A stretch of DNA of 64,000 bases from Straminergon stramineum (Eukaryota > Streptophyta > Bryopsida > Hypnales > Calliergonaceae), in NCBI GenBank assembly GCA_963920665.1, contig OY987265.1, positions 44,335,001-44,399,000 on the forward strand, read 5' to 3'. How positions within the stretch are numbered: the first letter of the stretch is position 1; the number at the start of each line of letters is the position of its first letter. The notes under the pieces were generated by a model. The model was not told the DNA's origin, did no database searches, and saw only the letters and a program-made list of their open reading frames with translations. The position numbers were made by a program, and so were the translations under genes. This document shows, in pieces, positions 12,366-24,692 of the stretch.

Positions 12366-12945
12366 GCCCCTAAATGTATTTGATTGTGTTTTCACCGAAA
12401 ATGCTCCAAAATTGCCATTTCTAGTACAAGTACTAAATTTTAGAAAAAATACATTTTTCAACACATGTAACCATAGGATCTTATAGTACATTGGTTTGAG
12501 AAGATGTGGAAAAAATTTCAGAAATTTCCACCATGTAGATTGCAAGATATTAGCATTTGAATGGGAAAAAAGCCTTTGGGGGGACTTGCAAAAACCCGAT
12601 TGCTTCACTTCACAAGGTTAGATCATTATGAAAAAATGTCTGAAATGGTTGTAACTCCTTGGATTCATTCTTTAAGGCAAGTTGGATACATGCTTGAAAA
12701 TTTTAGATAATTTGGAATTGTACAACATATAGGAAAAAATTAGTAAGTAGAAAGAAGTCAAGAATGATTCAAAATACTAAATTTTTAACAATTTATTTAT
12801 GGAATTGAATAATGCCAATTCCAATGGTTGTAATATTTTAATAAACGATCTACATCTAAATTTTTTAATTCTTTTCCAAAAATATTGAAAATTGAGTTAT
12901 ATAAAGGTCTTCAAAGTTTATTTTAGAGTGGAGATTCCATAACTA
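12363..12945. mobile_element. TTAA-class element, family C, right-truncated copy (C1)
   Basis: Starts TTAGCCCCTAAATG and matches the family C copies at 23,737 and (inverted) 41,942 across several hundred bases. Shared segments include 'ttttcaccgaaaatgctccaaaattgcc', 'gtacaagtac', 'gattgcaagatattagcatttg' and 'agtttattttagagtggagattc'. Similarity stops near 12,945, so the right part of the element is missing or replaced. Confidence 0.7.
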
Positions 12946-13049
12946 CCCTATTCTGTCCTATGGGACAACTTTGCGGTAGAATTCCACCTATTGAGCTTAT
13001 AAGATTCTACATATCATCACCACCAATATCATTTCTTTCTGAAATGAGT

Positions 13050-14303
13050 CATTATAAGAAACCTATGTTTTTTTGGTATTAGACTAGAAACACATGATGT
13101 CCAACATGACAACAGGATGTCAAAGGGCGAATGGCCCCCAAAGGTAGATTTCAGTGGATATTGCAGAGAACACTAGCACATTATTATAAAAACAAGTGTA
13201 TGCTATCATTAACATTGATGTTTTATTTGACATGACTGAAGAGATATTAATGTTTTTTGGATCATCTAAAAAGACATAGAGTGCCATGTCAACAAGAAAA
13301 TCCATTTTGATTGTGGGTAAGTTAGTAAAAATTACTACGGTTTATTGTAAAATGCTAACTAGATGTGAAAAATTTAGGCGAAGGGTAGCCATGTATGTGG
13401 CATGCTTTGCAAAAAAAGGGAAATGGATGGATGTACATATAGATGAAAAGAGAAGGTATTTATAGAATTATGGTGGTGGGAAGGGAAACAATTTGTATGG
13501 GATATATTAAATAAGAATTGTGTTCAAAATGAAATTTTTTAGTAACATATAGATGTCTGAAACAACATCCAAATGTCAATCCATCAAACTCCCATTTCAA
13601 ATTATTCCATATCCTTTGTTTGATTATAGACAAACAATGGATTATAAAAACATCCTCTGCATCTTTTGTTGTCATGAACTTTTAATGAGGTAATTCCTTC
13701 ATTTTGCCATTAAAAATTCTATTGATGGTAGATTGTAAGTTCTCTCTTTAATTCTTGCTAAATTCAATCATTTTATTTATTTATTTATTTTATTAAATGA
13801 TTATTTTTTGTTGACCCTACCCTATGGATATAGTGTGCACCAATTGATGTCTCAAAAAACATCTAGACATCTAAGTTGACATTTACATTGTCTAAGTTGA
13901 CATCTCAAAAAGCACTATTAAAATTCTCAATTGACATAAAAGTATGCTGACTAGGCATGCCATGTCACTTTTCTTGCTCCCATGTCAAGTGCCAGGTTAG
14001 ATGCCATTTCATGGATGGGCCGGATGAAAAAAATCCTATGTGGCTCTCCTTGCCCGCATGGTGCTTACATGGCGTCACTATGGCATCCACATGTTGCATT
14101 GTAGGGAGCTTAGAAGATCATTTTTTGTGATGTTAGAAAAAAACAAGCTAAAATCTAGCACATTTTTTCAAATTTTTGGGCTTTCTTTTCCTTGTCAATT
14201 ATAATGGATTTTATCAAACATCTAAGCAAAGACTATTGATGTTTGAAAAAACATTCCTATATGTTTTTTCAAATGTTACAAAAAAAACGGGTTTCTTATA
14301 GTA
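13050..14303. mobile_element. CTATAAGAAA-ended element, copy 2
   Basis: The left end is CATTATAAGAAACC and the right end, reversed, is CTACTATAAGAAACCC. It carries the same ordered landmarks as copy 1: the 'aaaaagacatagagtgccatgtcaac' stretch, the degenerate 20-bp repeats, 'attgatggtagattgtaag' and 'ctaggcatgccatgtca'. There is no transposase coding. Confidence 0.75.
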
Positions 14304-14784
14304 GGTTTCAATGTTAAATTCTAAAATTGCGGAAACTTAGAAAGAAGACGATTGTAAAAGTAGGATTAGTTGGAGTCCATTTGAAGTATTGTGGTTAAGA
14401 TCATAGAAAGCACGTAAGGTTCAAAAGAAATATGATTGTACACTTACATCACCAAAAGCAATGCTTGTTACAAGTTTTGTCCTAGGCATGAATTAGCTTG
14501 ACATTGCAATCATCTAGCTTTAGAGAAATTTTGCAATCCTTCTACCATTTCTTCATAAATAAGACACTTGGAAATCACCTAAAATTTGTTGTGAATGAGG
14601 GTATAGTAAATAGGACCCATTAACAACGACTACCTCATTTGCAATCAATAGGGTGTCTAAAATTCAAAAGAAGTTGGGACTCATCTTTTTTGCACATAGA
14701 AAAATAGTTTGTAGTAGCATTTTGGGTACCAAAGTGCCATGACACATGCTCCACATTTTGTGTGCAACAATCAATATCAAGTAG
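14304..14784. other. Spacer between two related elements
   Basis: AT-rich, no gene or repeat ends recognised. Confidence 0.4.
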
Positions 14785-16024
14785 TACTATAAGAAAACTG
14801 CATTTTTGGTGTTGTTTCCAAAAAACATAACATGTTTTTTAAAACACCCTAGGTTAGATGATAAACATCCACAGGAATGTGAATTTGGTTTGATGTTGAG
14901 GATACCGTAAATGGCGAAGTTGGAAAACAAGTAGATGTCACCGTAGACAAACATGTTCTTAGTGATGTTAGAAAAAACATGGTCATGTTTTCTTATGACA
15001 TCCCAAAAAACATAGAGTGCCATGTCAACAAATAGCTCTGTTTTGACTTCTAGTAATTTAGTAAAATTACTATGGTCTATGGTAAAACTCTAACTATATA
15101 TGAAAAATTTAGGGAAAGGGTAGCGACGCGGCATACTTTGTGAAAAAAGGAAAATGGATGGATATGCATCATGGATGAAAAGAGTTGGTCTTTAAAAACA
15201 TGGGGTGGTAGGAAGTGAAACAATTTATGTGGAATATGGAAAACAATAATTGTGTTTCATATAAGATGTCTCCAAAAACATCAAGATGTTTGAAATAACA
15301 TCCAAATGTCTAAAACATGTAGACGTCTAAAACAACATCAACATGTACAGTGATCAAGTTCCCCAATTCTAATTATCCCATATCTTTTGTTTAACCATGG
15401 ACAGAGAATGGATATAAATATATTGCTTTTACCCTTCATTCTCACTATCTTTTAAAGAAATAATTTGTTCATTTAACCATCAAAAAATCCCTTCATGGTA
15501 GATGGTAAGTTTTTTGTAATTTATTTTTAATTCAATAATTTTTTGTTCATTTTATTTTATTATTTTATTTAAAATAAAAAAAATTCTTGATTTTTCCTTA
15601 TGAATATAATAAGCAACAATTGATATCTTCCAAAATGTCTAGTTTGATGTCTCAAAAAACAACACCAAAATTTTTTAACAACATAAAAGTTTGCTAACAA
15701 GGCATGCCATGTCACTTTTCCCACCATTATGTCAAATGCCACATTAGGTACCACGTTAGAGACAGGTTGGATGAAAAAAAAAACATGGCTCTCCTTGCCC
15801 ATGTGGCACTTATGTGGTGTCTACATAGCACATTCGAAGGAGCTTGAAAGACCACGTTATTTGTGATAGAAAAAATCAAGCTCAAAATGGATGTTTTTTT
15901 CCACATTTTTGGCCTGTCAATTAAAACGAATTGTAGGTGACATCATAGTTGATTACTTCCATGTCAAAGTCAATGTCCCATTATCTTTTCTATAATGTCC
16001 AAAAAAACTTAGGTTTCTTATAAG
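14785..16024. mobile_element. CTATAAGAAA-ended element, copy 3
   Basis: The left end is TACTATAAGAAAACTGC and the right end, reversed, is CCTTATAAGAAACC. Landmarks match copies 1 and 2 in the same order and orientation, including the decayed ATGTC repeats at about 15,265-15,345 and the 'aaggcatgccatgtca' segment. No transposase was found. Confidence 0.75.
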
Positions 16025-16215
16025 GTTAACAAGTCATCAACTTGTGCCCAAAGATCTTCTGACAAGATTGAGAGAGAAGTTCCTTGAGGCAAGGGCTTAC
16101 TTATGATCAACATAGTGGAGGTAGATAGTGTTCTTTTTGATATGTTGAATTTTTTAGATATTAGAATTCTGATTCTAATCACTAGGACAAAAGATTACAT
16201 AATTGTTAGTATACA

Positions 16216-16356
16216 ACTACAAGAAAATGGGGGTATAAATGACTTGTCCACAATGACTACACTAACAACAATGACTACAAAATAGTCATTTTGCAGTCAT
16301 TGTTGTCGGTGCAGTCATTGTAGACAAGTCAATTATACCCTTATTTTCTTATAGTG
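16216..16356. mobile_element. Palindromic MITE with CACTA-like ends (1)
   Basis: About 141 bp forming an almost complete palindrome: each half of roughly 70 bases matches the reverse complement of the other, with scattered mismatches and no real loop. The left end is ACTACAAGAAAATGGGGGTA and the right end, reversed, is CACTATAAGAAAATAAGGGT. Both halves contain ATGACTTGTC and ACAACAATGACT. It would fold into a long hairpin if transcribed. Confidence 0.88.
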
Positions 16357-16359
16357 TGC

Positions 16360-18135
16360 GTACATTGGATCTAGTTGTTCACTCTCTACTTGACAAAAAA
16401 TCAAGATAGTCTATGTATGCTATACAATGAAAGACTTGCTAAGTGCACACCCTTAATCACCTATACTTCAACTAAAGGCTCTACTAGCTAGGTACACTGA
16501 ATATTCTAAGTTCATGAATATGGCACTGTAGAAGAAATAAGGTAGTGGTATATTATAATTGCAACGACAACTCGCTTAGAAGACCATAGCAAAAATGGAT
16601 TATCAGTCCACAATCAAGAAAGAAAGTTCAAATATGAATTACCGAGTAAAGTACCTGTCTTCATGTTCCTCCTTTGCCTATTCCAATCACACTTCAGCAC
16701 TCAGGATAATGGCCACACTATTTGAATGTACCCTCGGGGTGTACCACTCTAAATTTTCACCTTGGAGACCCTAGATGATCAAATTCTTACCAACAGTGCT
16801 TGGATTCGAGAGAAATCCAAAATGAAAAAATTGAACCAATGTCTAGTGTCCTATTCTTATATGTGTAAAGTACAAAATATAAGATTGAAAACCATTGTGG
16901 GATTCTATGAGAGGTCTTACAAAAAAATTTGGAATTTTCTGACTTATAAAATCACCCTTTCTAGATAATCAACCACCAAAACCTACGATAGGAAATTTCT
17001 AGAAATTTTTCGGAGGATAGTGAAATCTCATTAATAATTAGGATAGTTTCTTTTATGATAGTAAGGCACTTTCAACAAGTTTCAAGATATTCCAATAGTG
17101 GGAGGCACCTGAAATGAAAATTTCCCTCCAATTTAAACGATGTGGAAATATTTGTGTGGAATTAACGAGCATCCCAAGAGCACAAGGTTAGGGATTGAAA
17201 TGAAGTCAACAAAGGTCTTTTTCTTAACTCCTTGGACCTTCTAAACCACCCTAGCTAATTACCTTCCTCAAGAAAGGCGACCTTCAAAAGTTAGATTTTC
17301 AACCCTTTTTTTTTAATAAAGTTGGTATCGGATTTCAATGGATTTCTAGCGAAGGAAAAAGGGGAGGGTGGTTCTTCTACACTAAAAATGGCCTTATAGA
17401 CACAATGTTGCAATTCGTTTGAAAATTGGAGTTAATCTCTCAAAATTAGAAATTGGACTAGCATAAGAGCTAGGAAGTTAACAAGGCCTCAAAAATTGAA
17501 GAAGCAGGAAGGCTATGCTTTGTGAAGGTATATACCTATTGTAAGCTCCGTACTATTCTCTCCCTTTGCTAGGATGAAATTTTTGATGTTGCTACTCCAT
17601 GTCATAGTTGTTTCTTGTTAAAAAATATGTTGGAGAGATTGTCTTGCATGCGTTATGTATATTGAATTCAATGTTTGGATGTAACATGAAAGTACTAAGT
17701 CCATGTCATTTTTCAATGTTGTGCAAGCAACAACTTTCATAGGGTTTAAAAGCATACAAGAGTTTGTATGACTTGCTAGTGCATGAAGTGTTCAATTCAT
17801 TGTTATGTTGCTAGCACACATAATTTAAAGCTTTGTATGTTTTAGATTGCATAGAATGATTGATTGAGTTCTAGAAATGTATTATGATTTTGAACTAGGA
17901 GCATGCTAAAATAGCTATGAGAAGATTGAATTGATACCATGCAATGTTGAGCAAAAAGACATAATGGTTATACAAAATGATTCTACTGTACAATACAAAA
18001 AACGTCTTTTACAATTCCTATGTAGGCCATGCTTGGAGTCTTGGACCCATGTTGTCATGAAAACTTTACAGAGATCTATAATTGTGTGCTGGGATCAAGT
18101 TAAGAAGGTGGATATTTAGCTATGAGACATTGAGA
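16360..18135. other. AT-rich spacer, nothing identified
   Basis: Only short open frames without recognisable domains; no terminal repeats found. Confidence 0.45.
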
Positions 18136-18139
18136 AATG

Positions 18140-20900
18140 CTAATTGTTGGGTGGAGGCATTGTAGTGATGAAGCTTTCAAAGGAAGGGAAGTTTGTAGGG
18201 ATTGAAAAATATGTGTAAATTACATGTCTAGAACTACCACTTGGGTTCGCAGATGTAGAAGGCAAGTTAGGTGAGTGCATCATTGGAGTAGTCATTCTTG
18301 CAAGAGAAAGTTGACATATTGCTCCAAGAAAGGCTAGGTAGGCATCATAGCTTAGAGGGGGGGAGTTCAAGGTAGCCTGTCCAAATGCAGGTGATACAAC
18401 TCTAGTGGGCACCAGCCATAGCATCCTAGGTTCTAAGCCTCCTATAGTGTGTGATATTGGTACTTGCATTGAATTGAAGGCAAATGGAAGAGTAGATATA
18501 CTTCTTGATGATCCTTCATCATCCCTAATCATGGGAGGTAAGTTTGTCATATTCCTTGTTTGGCCTCTCCTCTGATCTCTTCTAGTCGCTGTAGATGCTC
18601 TTTTTGCCTTCTTTGCTTCTTGTTGGCTTAGTTTTTCAACTCTTGCATGCTCCCATTTTCTTCTTCTCTCAACTACTTGTAGTTTTTCCTCCTCCCTCCT
18701 TTGTTTCCTCTCTTCACACTGTTTAGTTTTCTTCTCCTTGTCTTTCCTTTTTTCCTCCATTGCCATGTCCCTTTCACGTGAGAATGATTGATTTCACCTA
18801 GTCAAAATGTACTTGTTGACTTTTTCGTCTTTGCTTAACAGCCCTCTCATGTAGTAGGGGCAAAAATTAGGAGATGGAGGGATTGGGATTGCCTTCATTA
18901 GCATTAGATCCTGAGGACCTATCTTCACTGTCTTCATCTTTTTCAGTACACTCAAGCTGAATATAGTAGTAAACTGAATTTTATTAGTGTTGGGTTGGCA
19001 TTCCTTTTGCAAATATGGTGGAGGTGTCACTAGAAGAAAAGAGCCTCCATTTCAACGAAACCAACCCAACCCAAAATGTAGTTTTTTGTCCAAAAACGCA
19101 GAAATTGCGTTGGCTATAATGTAGTTTTCAGAAAATTGTGTTATAGCCAACACAGTTTCTCCGGTTTTGGGCAAAAAAATGCATTTTGGGTTGGGTTGGT
19201 TTTGTTGAAATGGAGGTTGTTTTCTTCTAGTGACACTTGTGCACAACTCTTCTTGCACAACAACATCTTCTTGTGATACAAGCTCAGATGGTGTCATCTT
19301 GTCATCTACAACATGTTCATTGAAAGGTACTATCCTTGTGCAATGGAACACTTTTCGTATATTGGCTTCAGTTAGAGCTTTTCCAAGCCCTAAAGATGGC
19401 TATTGTGCCAATAGTTGCTTCTTGGCTGCCTTATTCTGTTGATTGCATTGGATCCATCAGTCACGATATGCTCTAAAGGCATTTTTGAATAGTTTAAATA
19501 TGCAGACATTGAGAGGCTGTAATGTGTAACTAGTGTGAGAAGGAAGGGTAATCATATCCAAGCCCAATTCCTAAGCCTCCTAACTACAACTAATGTAATG
19601 TGTGAGTTGTGGCCATCCAAGATTAGAAGATGGCAGATCTCAGGTGCCATGCCCCTTCTCTCTTGTACACATTTTTGGAAATGGGCTAACCAAGCATAAA
19701 ATATTGTAGAGGTCATCCATACTTTCAGTTGCATAGCCATGCATGCACCATCTTCACAAAGTTCAATGTATTCTTTCCGAGCTTTGTTTTCCTTTGAAGA
19801 TGTACAAATTAGGTATATATCTTCCATCAACTTTTATACAAACTAAGATAGAACACCATTCTCTTTCATCAAGGATAATAGAATAAATAAACATGGTTCC
19901 TATGCAGGTGACCACTTTTGTGCCACCATTTCTTCTAGCTTGGCAGCCTATTTCATCAGAGTTCCAAATCCAATTTGGAGGATATTGATGCTTGTTGGTA
20001 AGTGTCTATAGACTCTCATAAAAAGTTGCAATGTTCTATGGACATAATCCTTTAGTTTGTGTTGTTTTTAGTGGTTGTGACACTCTTAGTGAGAATTCTG
20101 GATGCCTCTTTTTAAACCATCTAACCCATCATTTGCCTGGCATGCTTTTCTCATCCCATAGTGTAGAACGATTTCTAGTAATCTCTTCAATCTTCATCTA
20201 CAAGTTTAACATGGTGATGGGGTGCCCTAAATTTATCAATTTGAAGTACTATTGTAGCAACTCCTCTTCCTCCTCTTTTGATAGAACTATCGAAGCTCCA
20301 TGCTTACAGGTTTGAGTATAACCATATACATGATTATGTAGAGATGTATGAGGTATTTCGTAAACTTGTGATGCTATTTTCATCTTCATACCATTTTCTT
20401 CTACTATGAGAGCTACCTATAATTGTTCATCACTACATATCCCATTCTTTGGTTTTCTATCTCTCTTTCTTGGACGTCCTCCTTTTTTTGGAGAATTGTC
20501 ATGGTTGATTTCTTCAAGTGCAGTGGATTGTTCTTCTCTTCTCTCTACAAAGCAACAAGTGTGGAATTCATGTCAATTCAAACACGAGCAGGATATGTAC
20601 CTTGGGTTTTGCTTGGAGCTTCAACATGATCTTGTTTAATGAATTTAGGCACCTACGATTGTATTGCCTCGTTGATTTGCCCTTCTTTGTCTACCTATTT
20701 GAATCTTGTTTGCTTCCCCTTTCATCTAGTCTTCTAGGGTTGGTTTCGTCATCTGTAGAATGCTCAAGTCCTTGGCAACTTACTTCTTTAGAAAAACCAA
20801 TACTTGCATATCGAATTTCATCAACATTGCTCTCATCACTATTCTCCTCTGTCTTATCTGAGGTGTCATCTAAGGTGTCTTCCTCATAGTTTGATCCATA
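18140..20900 (-). pseudogene. Decayed pogo/Tigger-type (Tc1/mariner superfamily) transposase
   Basis: Reading from 20,900 downward the frame runs: an acidic Asp/Glu-rich segment (about 20,880-20,720); a basic GRPRKRDRKPK stretch (about 20,480); a psq-like helix-turn-helix (MKMKIASQVYEIPHTSLHNHVYG, broken upstream by a stop); a second DNA-binding portion (VRWFKKRHPEFSLRVSQP); and WIWNSDEIG carrying the first catalytic Asp. The DDE core follows at 19,830-19,552 with LLILDGHNSHIT and, just after, TLPSHTSYTLQPL. The C-terminus (18,766-18,140) is a Lys/Arg/Glu-rich coiled coil. At least six in-frame stops and frame changes show it is dead. A palindromic MITE interrupts it at 19,028-19,232. Family assignment is firm from the psq plus DDE order; no terminal repeats were resolved. 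Confidence 0.85.
19028..19232. mobile_element. Palindromic MITE with CACTAG ends (2), inside the transposase relic
   Basis: 205 bp with left end CACTAGAAGAAAAGAGCCTC and right end reversed CACTAGAAGAAAACAACCTC. The inverted repeats extend about 50 bp through CATTTCAAC and AACCCAACCCAAAATG, and looser pairing continues inward (GTTGGCTATAA with TTATAGCCAAC). The symmetry continues a few bases beyond the ends (GTGT/ACAC), so the target duplication cannot be read cleanly. It lies within the C-terminal third of the pogo-type coding relic and adds stops to it. Confidence 0.88.
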
Positions 20901-21585
20901 TTGAAACCTCTAAAATTCTCCTTTTTTTTGCTAGCATGTTCACTACTTAGATCACTCACAACGTACTCAAGAAGTTTGTAAACTTCAAATACTTCCTCAA
21001 AAAGGCACTCCTTCCACTATGTTTCTATTGAAACAAAGCAAAATAATTAATTTCCAATTAACAAATAATTTCACTAATGTAGAGCCTTTGCAACAGAAAT
21101 CGTAGTACTTCAAATTAACAATGAAGAACTTGAACAAGCAAACTGAATTGAGGACTTGAATGGATGCAAACTCGCTTGTTTGTTGTTGGAAAAGGCACTT
21201 GAAATCGGCCCTCAATGATCTTTATTGCATGTATGGGTGTATAAATATATTGCCACCATTCTTAATGAAATTGTCCATCAATAATTAGATTAAATCAATT
21301 GGTCCCTTTAGATATTGGTAAGTAGACATGTGCTTTCGCATGAATCATACATTATGAAATGAAAACTAGTTACCATATTGATATAGTTGTAAACACATTA
21401 ATGTCTGAAATATGGGTTTAATTGTCAACAAATTTAGTTGAATGATGGCTTTGACATGTTTGCACTGTGAATTTATCATGGACTAAGAATACCCATATTG
21501 TAGAGTAAACATTGAAAGATAGTTTTAGTACCACTCTACTGTCACTTGTAAGTACTTTTTGTAGGTACAACAAAAGGTATAGGGT
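20900..21585. other. Spacer, nothing identified
   Basis: No coding or repeat ends supported. It may include the upstream end of the decayed pogo-type element, but terminal repeats were not seen. Confidence 0.4.
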
Positions 21586-22322
21586 GGTGATTGCAAGAAA
21601 CACTTCACATTTTTTTATCAAAGTCGTAGTTTTTGGCCATAAGACTGGCAATACTACGAAGACTTGTCAAATTTGCACGTTAGCACTGCACCTATGAATC
21701 TGAATTGTCAATTACGGTGCCTATGAATCTAAACCATTGATTTAGTACTATAGAGTACTATGGAGTACTACAGAAGCCACTGGCAACAGAAAATAGGAAA
21801 AGTAGGGTCTATGGAATTTTTCATTTTTAGTAATTCAAAAAAAATTCAGAAAAATTCCAGAAAAAAAGCCATTTTGCTAGAGAAGATTGCACTCCCATTG
21901 CACCAAAAAATTCATGTAGGAAAAATTTACCCTCTTTGTAGCCTTCACGCAAAAGAAGGTCACTTTGACCCCATGTGTGCAACTGACATGTTGCTATTTT
22001 CACAAAATCTCTTTGTCAATCTTTGAAAAGGTAGTACACCTTCAACATATCCAATTTGTGGCTTCCAATTTGCTTCTGGGGGTCACCAACAGTACTAAAA
22101 AAAACCCACATGGCCTAAATAGACATCCAATTAGGGGCAAGTTAAAAATAGTAAAATAATTTGAAAAAATTTGAAAAAGTTATGGAATGTCTAAAACTTC
22201 CACATCTACCTTCCTTCCAAATTTCACGCCAAATGAACTAAGTATGCCAAAGTTATGAGCACAAAACCACTTGTCCAAGGGCAAGAAGACAAGAAATAGA
22301 ACAAGTGTTTCTTGCAATCACC
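21586..22322. mobile_element. Element with 20-bp inverted ends GGTGATTGCAAGAAACACTT
   Basis: The left end GGTGATTGCAAGAAACACTT at 21,586 is matched exactly in inverted orientation at 22,303-22,322, about 737 bp apart. Close variants occur as direct copies at about 41,286 and 41,456 ('gggtgattgcatgaaacacttgt'), so the end sequence is dispersed. Internal open frames (21,760-22,026 and 21,965-22,159) show no known domain. Confidence 0.6.
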
Positions 22323-23135
22323 TAGGGACGGTGTTGGGTGTTTCCACCTTAGTTTTGGGCTTCTTGTGATATAACTTTTGCTCCAATTGAGATTAAAAAA
22401 TTATATTCCTAGAAACCTAATGAATTTTTCTATCTTATCAAAAAGTTTCACCAAAAAATAAGCTCATAGGAACCTACCCGAAAACCATTTGTCCTTCAAG
22501 GGGACAATGGTCCTTTAAGGGTTAAAGAAAATCTAATGTATTTATAAGAACGTAATCAACACTTTCTGAATTTTTTGTGATGATAGCACATGATAGACAT
22601 TCTAGACCATTTTAAATTAATAACACATTGAGACTATTTATTTAAATACATTTGCAATTTTTAGAAAGTATCAAAATTGTCCAAATGGTGGACTAGGAAA
22701 AAAAGGTTTGTTGACTTTACTATGCATTTATCCATCATTAAACATTTGTGCATTATTTAAAGCAAGATACGCATGGTTGATGAGCCATGTCATTAATGGC
22801 CAAGACATGTCAACAATTTTTATTTCATATGCTTATATTTGTATTCTCATTTAAGATTATTCTATGACTGAATAGTACATCAATCACTTGTATTCTTTCC
22901 ATTAATCTTTCATTTAATTAAAAAGCTTATTCGAAGATTCAAGATTGTGATAGTAATTGTCAATTTTATTGTACAATATTAGGAAGTTTCCTCCCCTATT
23001 TTGTCAATGATTTATTCATTAATGTATATTATATTTTATTAAAAAGAAAACCAACCAAAGATATGTATATTTTTAATACACCAAATTAAGAAGATCATAA
23101 ATTTAGAGTCCTTATTACACTAGAAGACAAGATAT

Positions 23136-23712
23136 TTAACCCCTAAACACATCGACGTCCATATTTTGGACAATGAATAGATTGAAACTCCAGTTTCATC
23201 CTCCTAACTACTTGGATGAAAGTTATTTTAATTTGTGAAGATACGTCATCAAATTTTTGTCCTCTCTAAGGGTTGGATTTGGTATTACTAGAATTCATAT
23301 TTTTCTAAAATTACAAATATGCAAGTATGTCAAGTGGTCAAACTGCATTGGCTTTAGTTCAAAACTAGATTAGCCAAAATGAGGTCATAGATAGGAAGAA
23401 CACAAAAAATTGAAAAAATCACCATGTGAAGAGAACCTCATTTCAAATCTATTCCAACAAATTTTACTCAAAAAATTATAATATTTTATTTGCAATCAAA
23501 TTTTGAAGGAATTTTGGAATTTGTCTTTCAAAATTTATAACAAAAGATTGGTAATCGCATTGGTAAATGTAACCGTACAAATGGAATCTACAAATCAAAA
23601 TCTACAACTTTCATTTGTATATCAATTCCAAAATATGCTTCCAAATAGCACTTTATAATGATTTTTCTCAAATCATCAATTCTAGAGATGAATGTAGACA
23701 TTTAGGGATTAA
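23136..23712. mobile_element. TTAA-class element, family H, copy 1
   Basis: TTAA then CCCCTAAACACATCGACGTC at the left. At the right 'gtagacatttaggga' precedes TTAA. It is 577 bp, the same length as copy 2 at 44,338 (578 bp), with which it aligns end to end, for example 'catcctcctaactacttggatgaaagt' and 'gccaaaatgaggtcatagat'. Non-coding. Confidence 0.85.
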
Positions 23713-23736
23713 TAATCATGTCTAACATCTTTTAGT

Positions 23737-24692
23737 TTAACCCCTATATGTATTTGACTAGGTTTTCACCAAAAACGCTCCAAAATTGCCATTTCTAGTA
23801 CAAGTACAAAACTTTAGAAAAAATAGATTTTTGGACACATGTAACCATAGGGTCTTGTAGTAAGCTGGTTTGAGAATGTGGAAAAAATTTCAGAAATTTC
23901 CTCTATGTAGATTGCAAGATATTAGCATTTGAATTGGCAATAAACCTTTTTTTGGCCCTGCAAAAATCCAGGCAACTACACTTCACAAGGTCAGATCATT
24001 ATGAAAAATGTCCAAAATGGTTATAACTCTTTGGATTCATTCTTCAAGGCAAGTTGGCTACATGCTCAAAAAATATAGATCATTTGGAATTGTACAATAC
24101 ATAGGAAAAAATTAGTAAGTAGAAAGAAGTAGAAAATGACTCAAAATACTAAATTGTTGATAATTTATTTATGGAATTGAAAATTGACAATCCCAACAGT
24201 GATAATGTCGTAATAAACAATCTACAGCTTTTTCTGTTTCTTTTTTAAATTCCAAAAATATTAAAAATTGAGTTGAATAAAGGTCTTCAAAGTTTATTTT
24301 AGAGTGGAGATTCAATTACTAACCAAAAACTACCCAGAACTAAAACTCTTCATAACTTTCATCTCATGAATCAAAATGGAATGATTCAAAGCTTTCCATG
24401 TGTATATATATATATATGGGAATTCAATTTAAAATTTAAAATTTTTTAAAAAGTGATTTAAAAGATTTTTTTTTTGCTGCCCAGGCTACCCGCCAAGCAA
24501 TGAAAATGACACATCATACAATATCTTTTGAACCATGTATTCAAATGTTATGAAAATTTTTGGGCCTTAAAGCTACTCCTTGGGCATATGTTATGTGAAA
24601 ATCTCCAAGAAATAAAATAAAAATTCCATTTGTAGTGGGCTACCCTAAATCACTATGTTGCCAAAAAATATTGTTTGGTCCATAGGGGTTAA
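23737..24692. mobile_element. TTAA-class element, family C, full-length copy (C2)
   Basis: TTAA then CCCCTATATG at the left and ATAGGGG then TTAA at the right, 956 bp. The left portion matches C1 at 12,363. Both ends match the copy at 41,942-43,381 in inverted orientation, including the right-end inner segment 'ggaccaa...ttttttggcaacat' read on the minus strand. A TA-microsatellite sits at 24,403-24,417. Non-coding. Confidence 0.82.
24403..24417. repeat. TA microsatellite
   Basis: Perfect run of alternating T and A inside a family C element. Confidence 0.9.

Noticed and set aside
20406..20889. Several plus-strand frames of 68-123 codons, Ser/Leu/Phe-rich
   Set aside because: They are the reverse strand of the decayed pogo-type transposase, which explains the openness.
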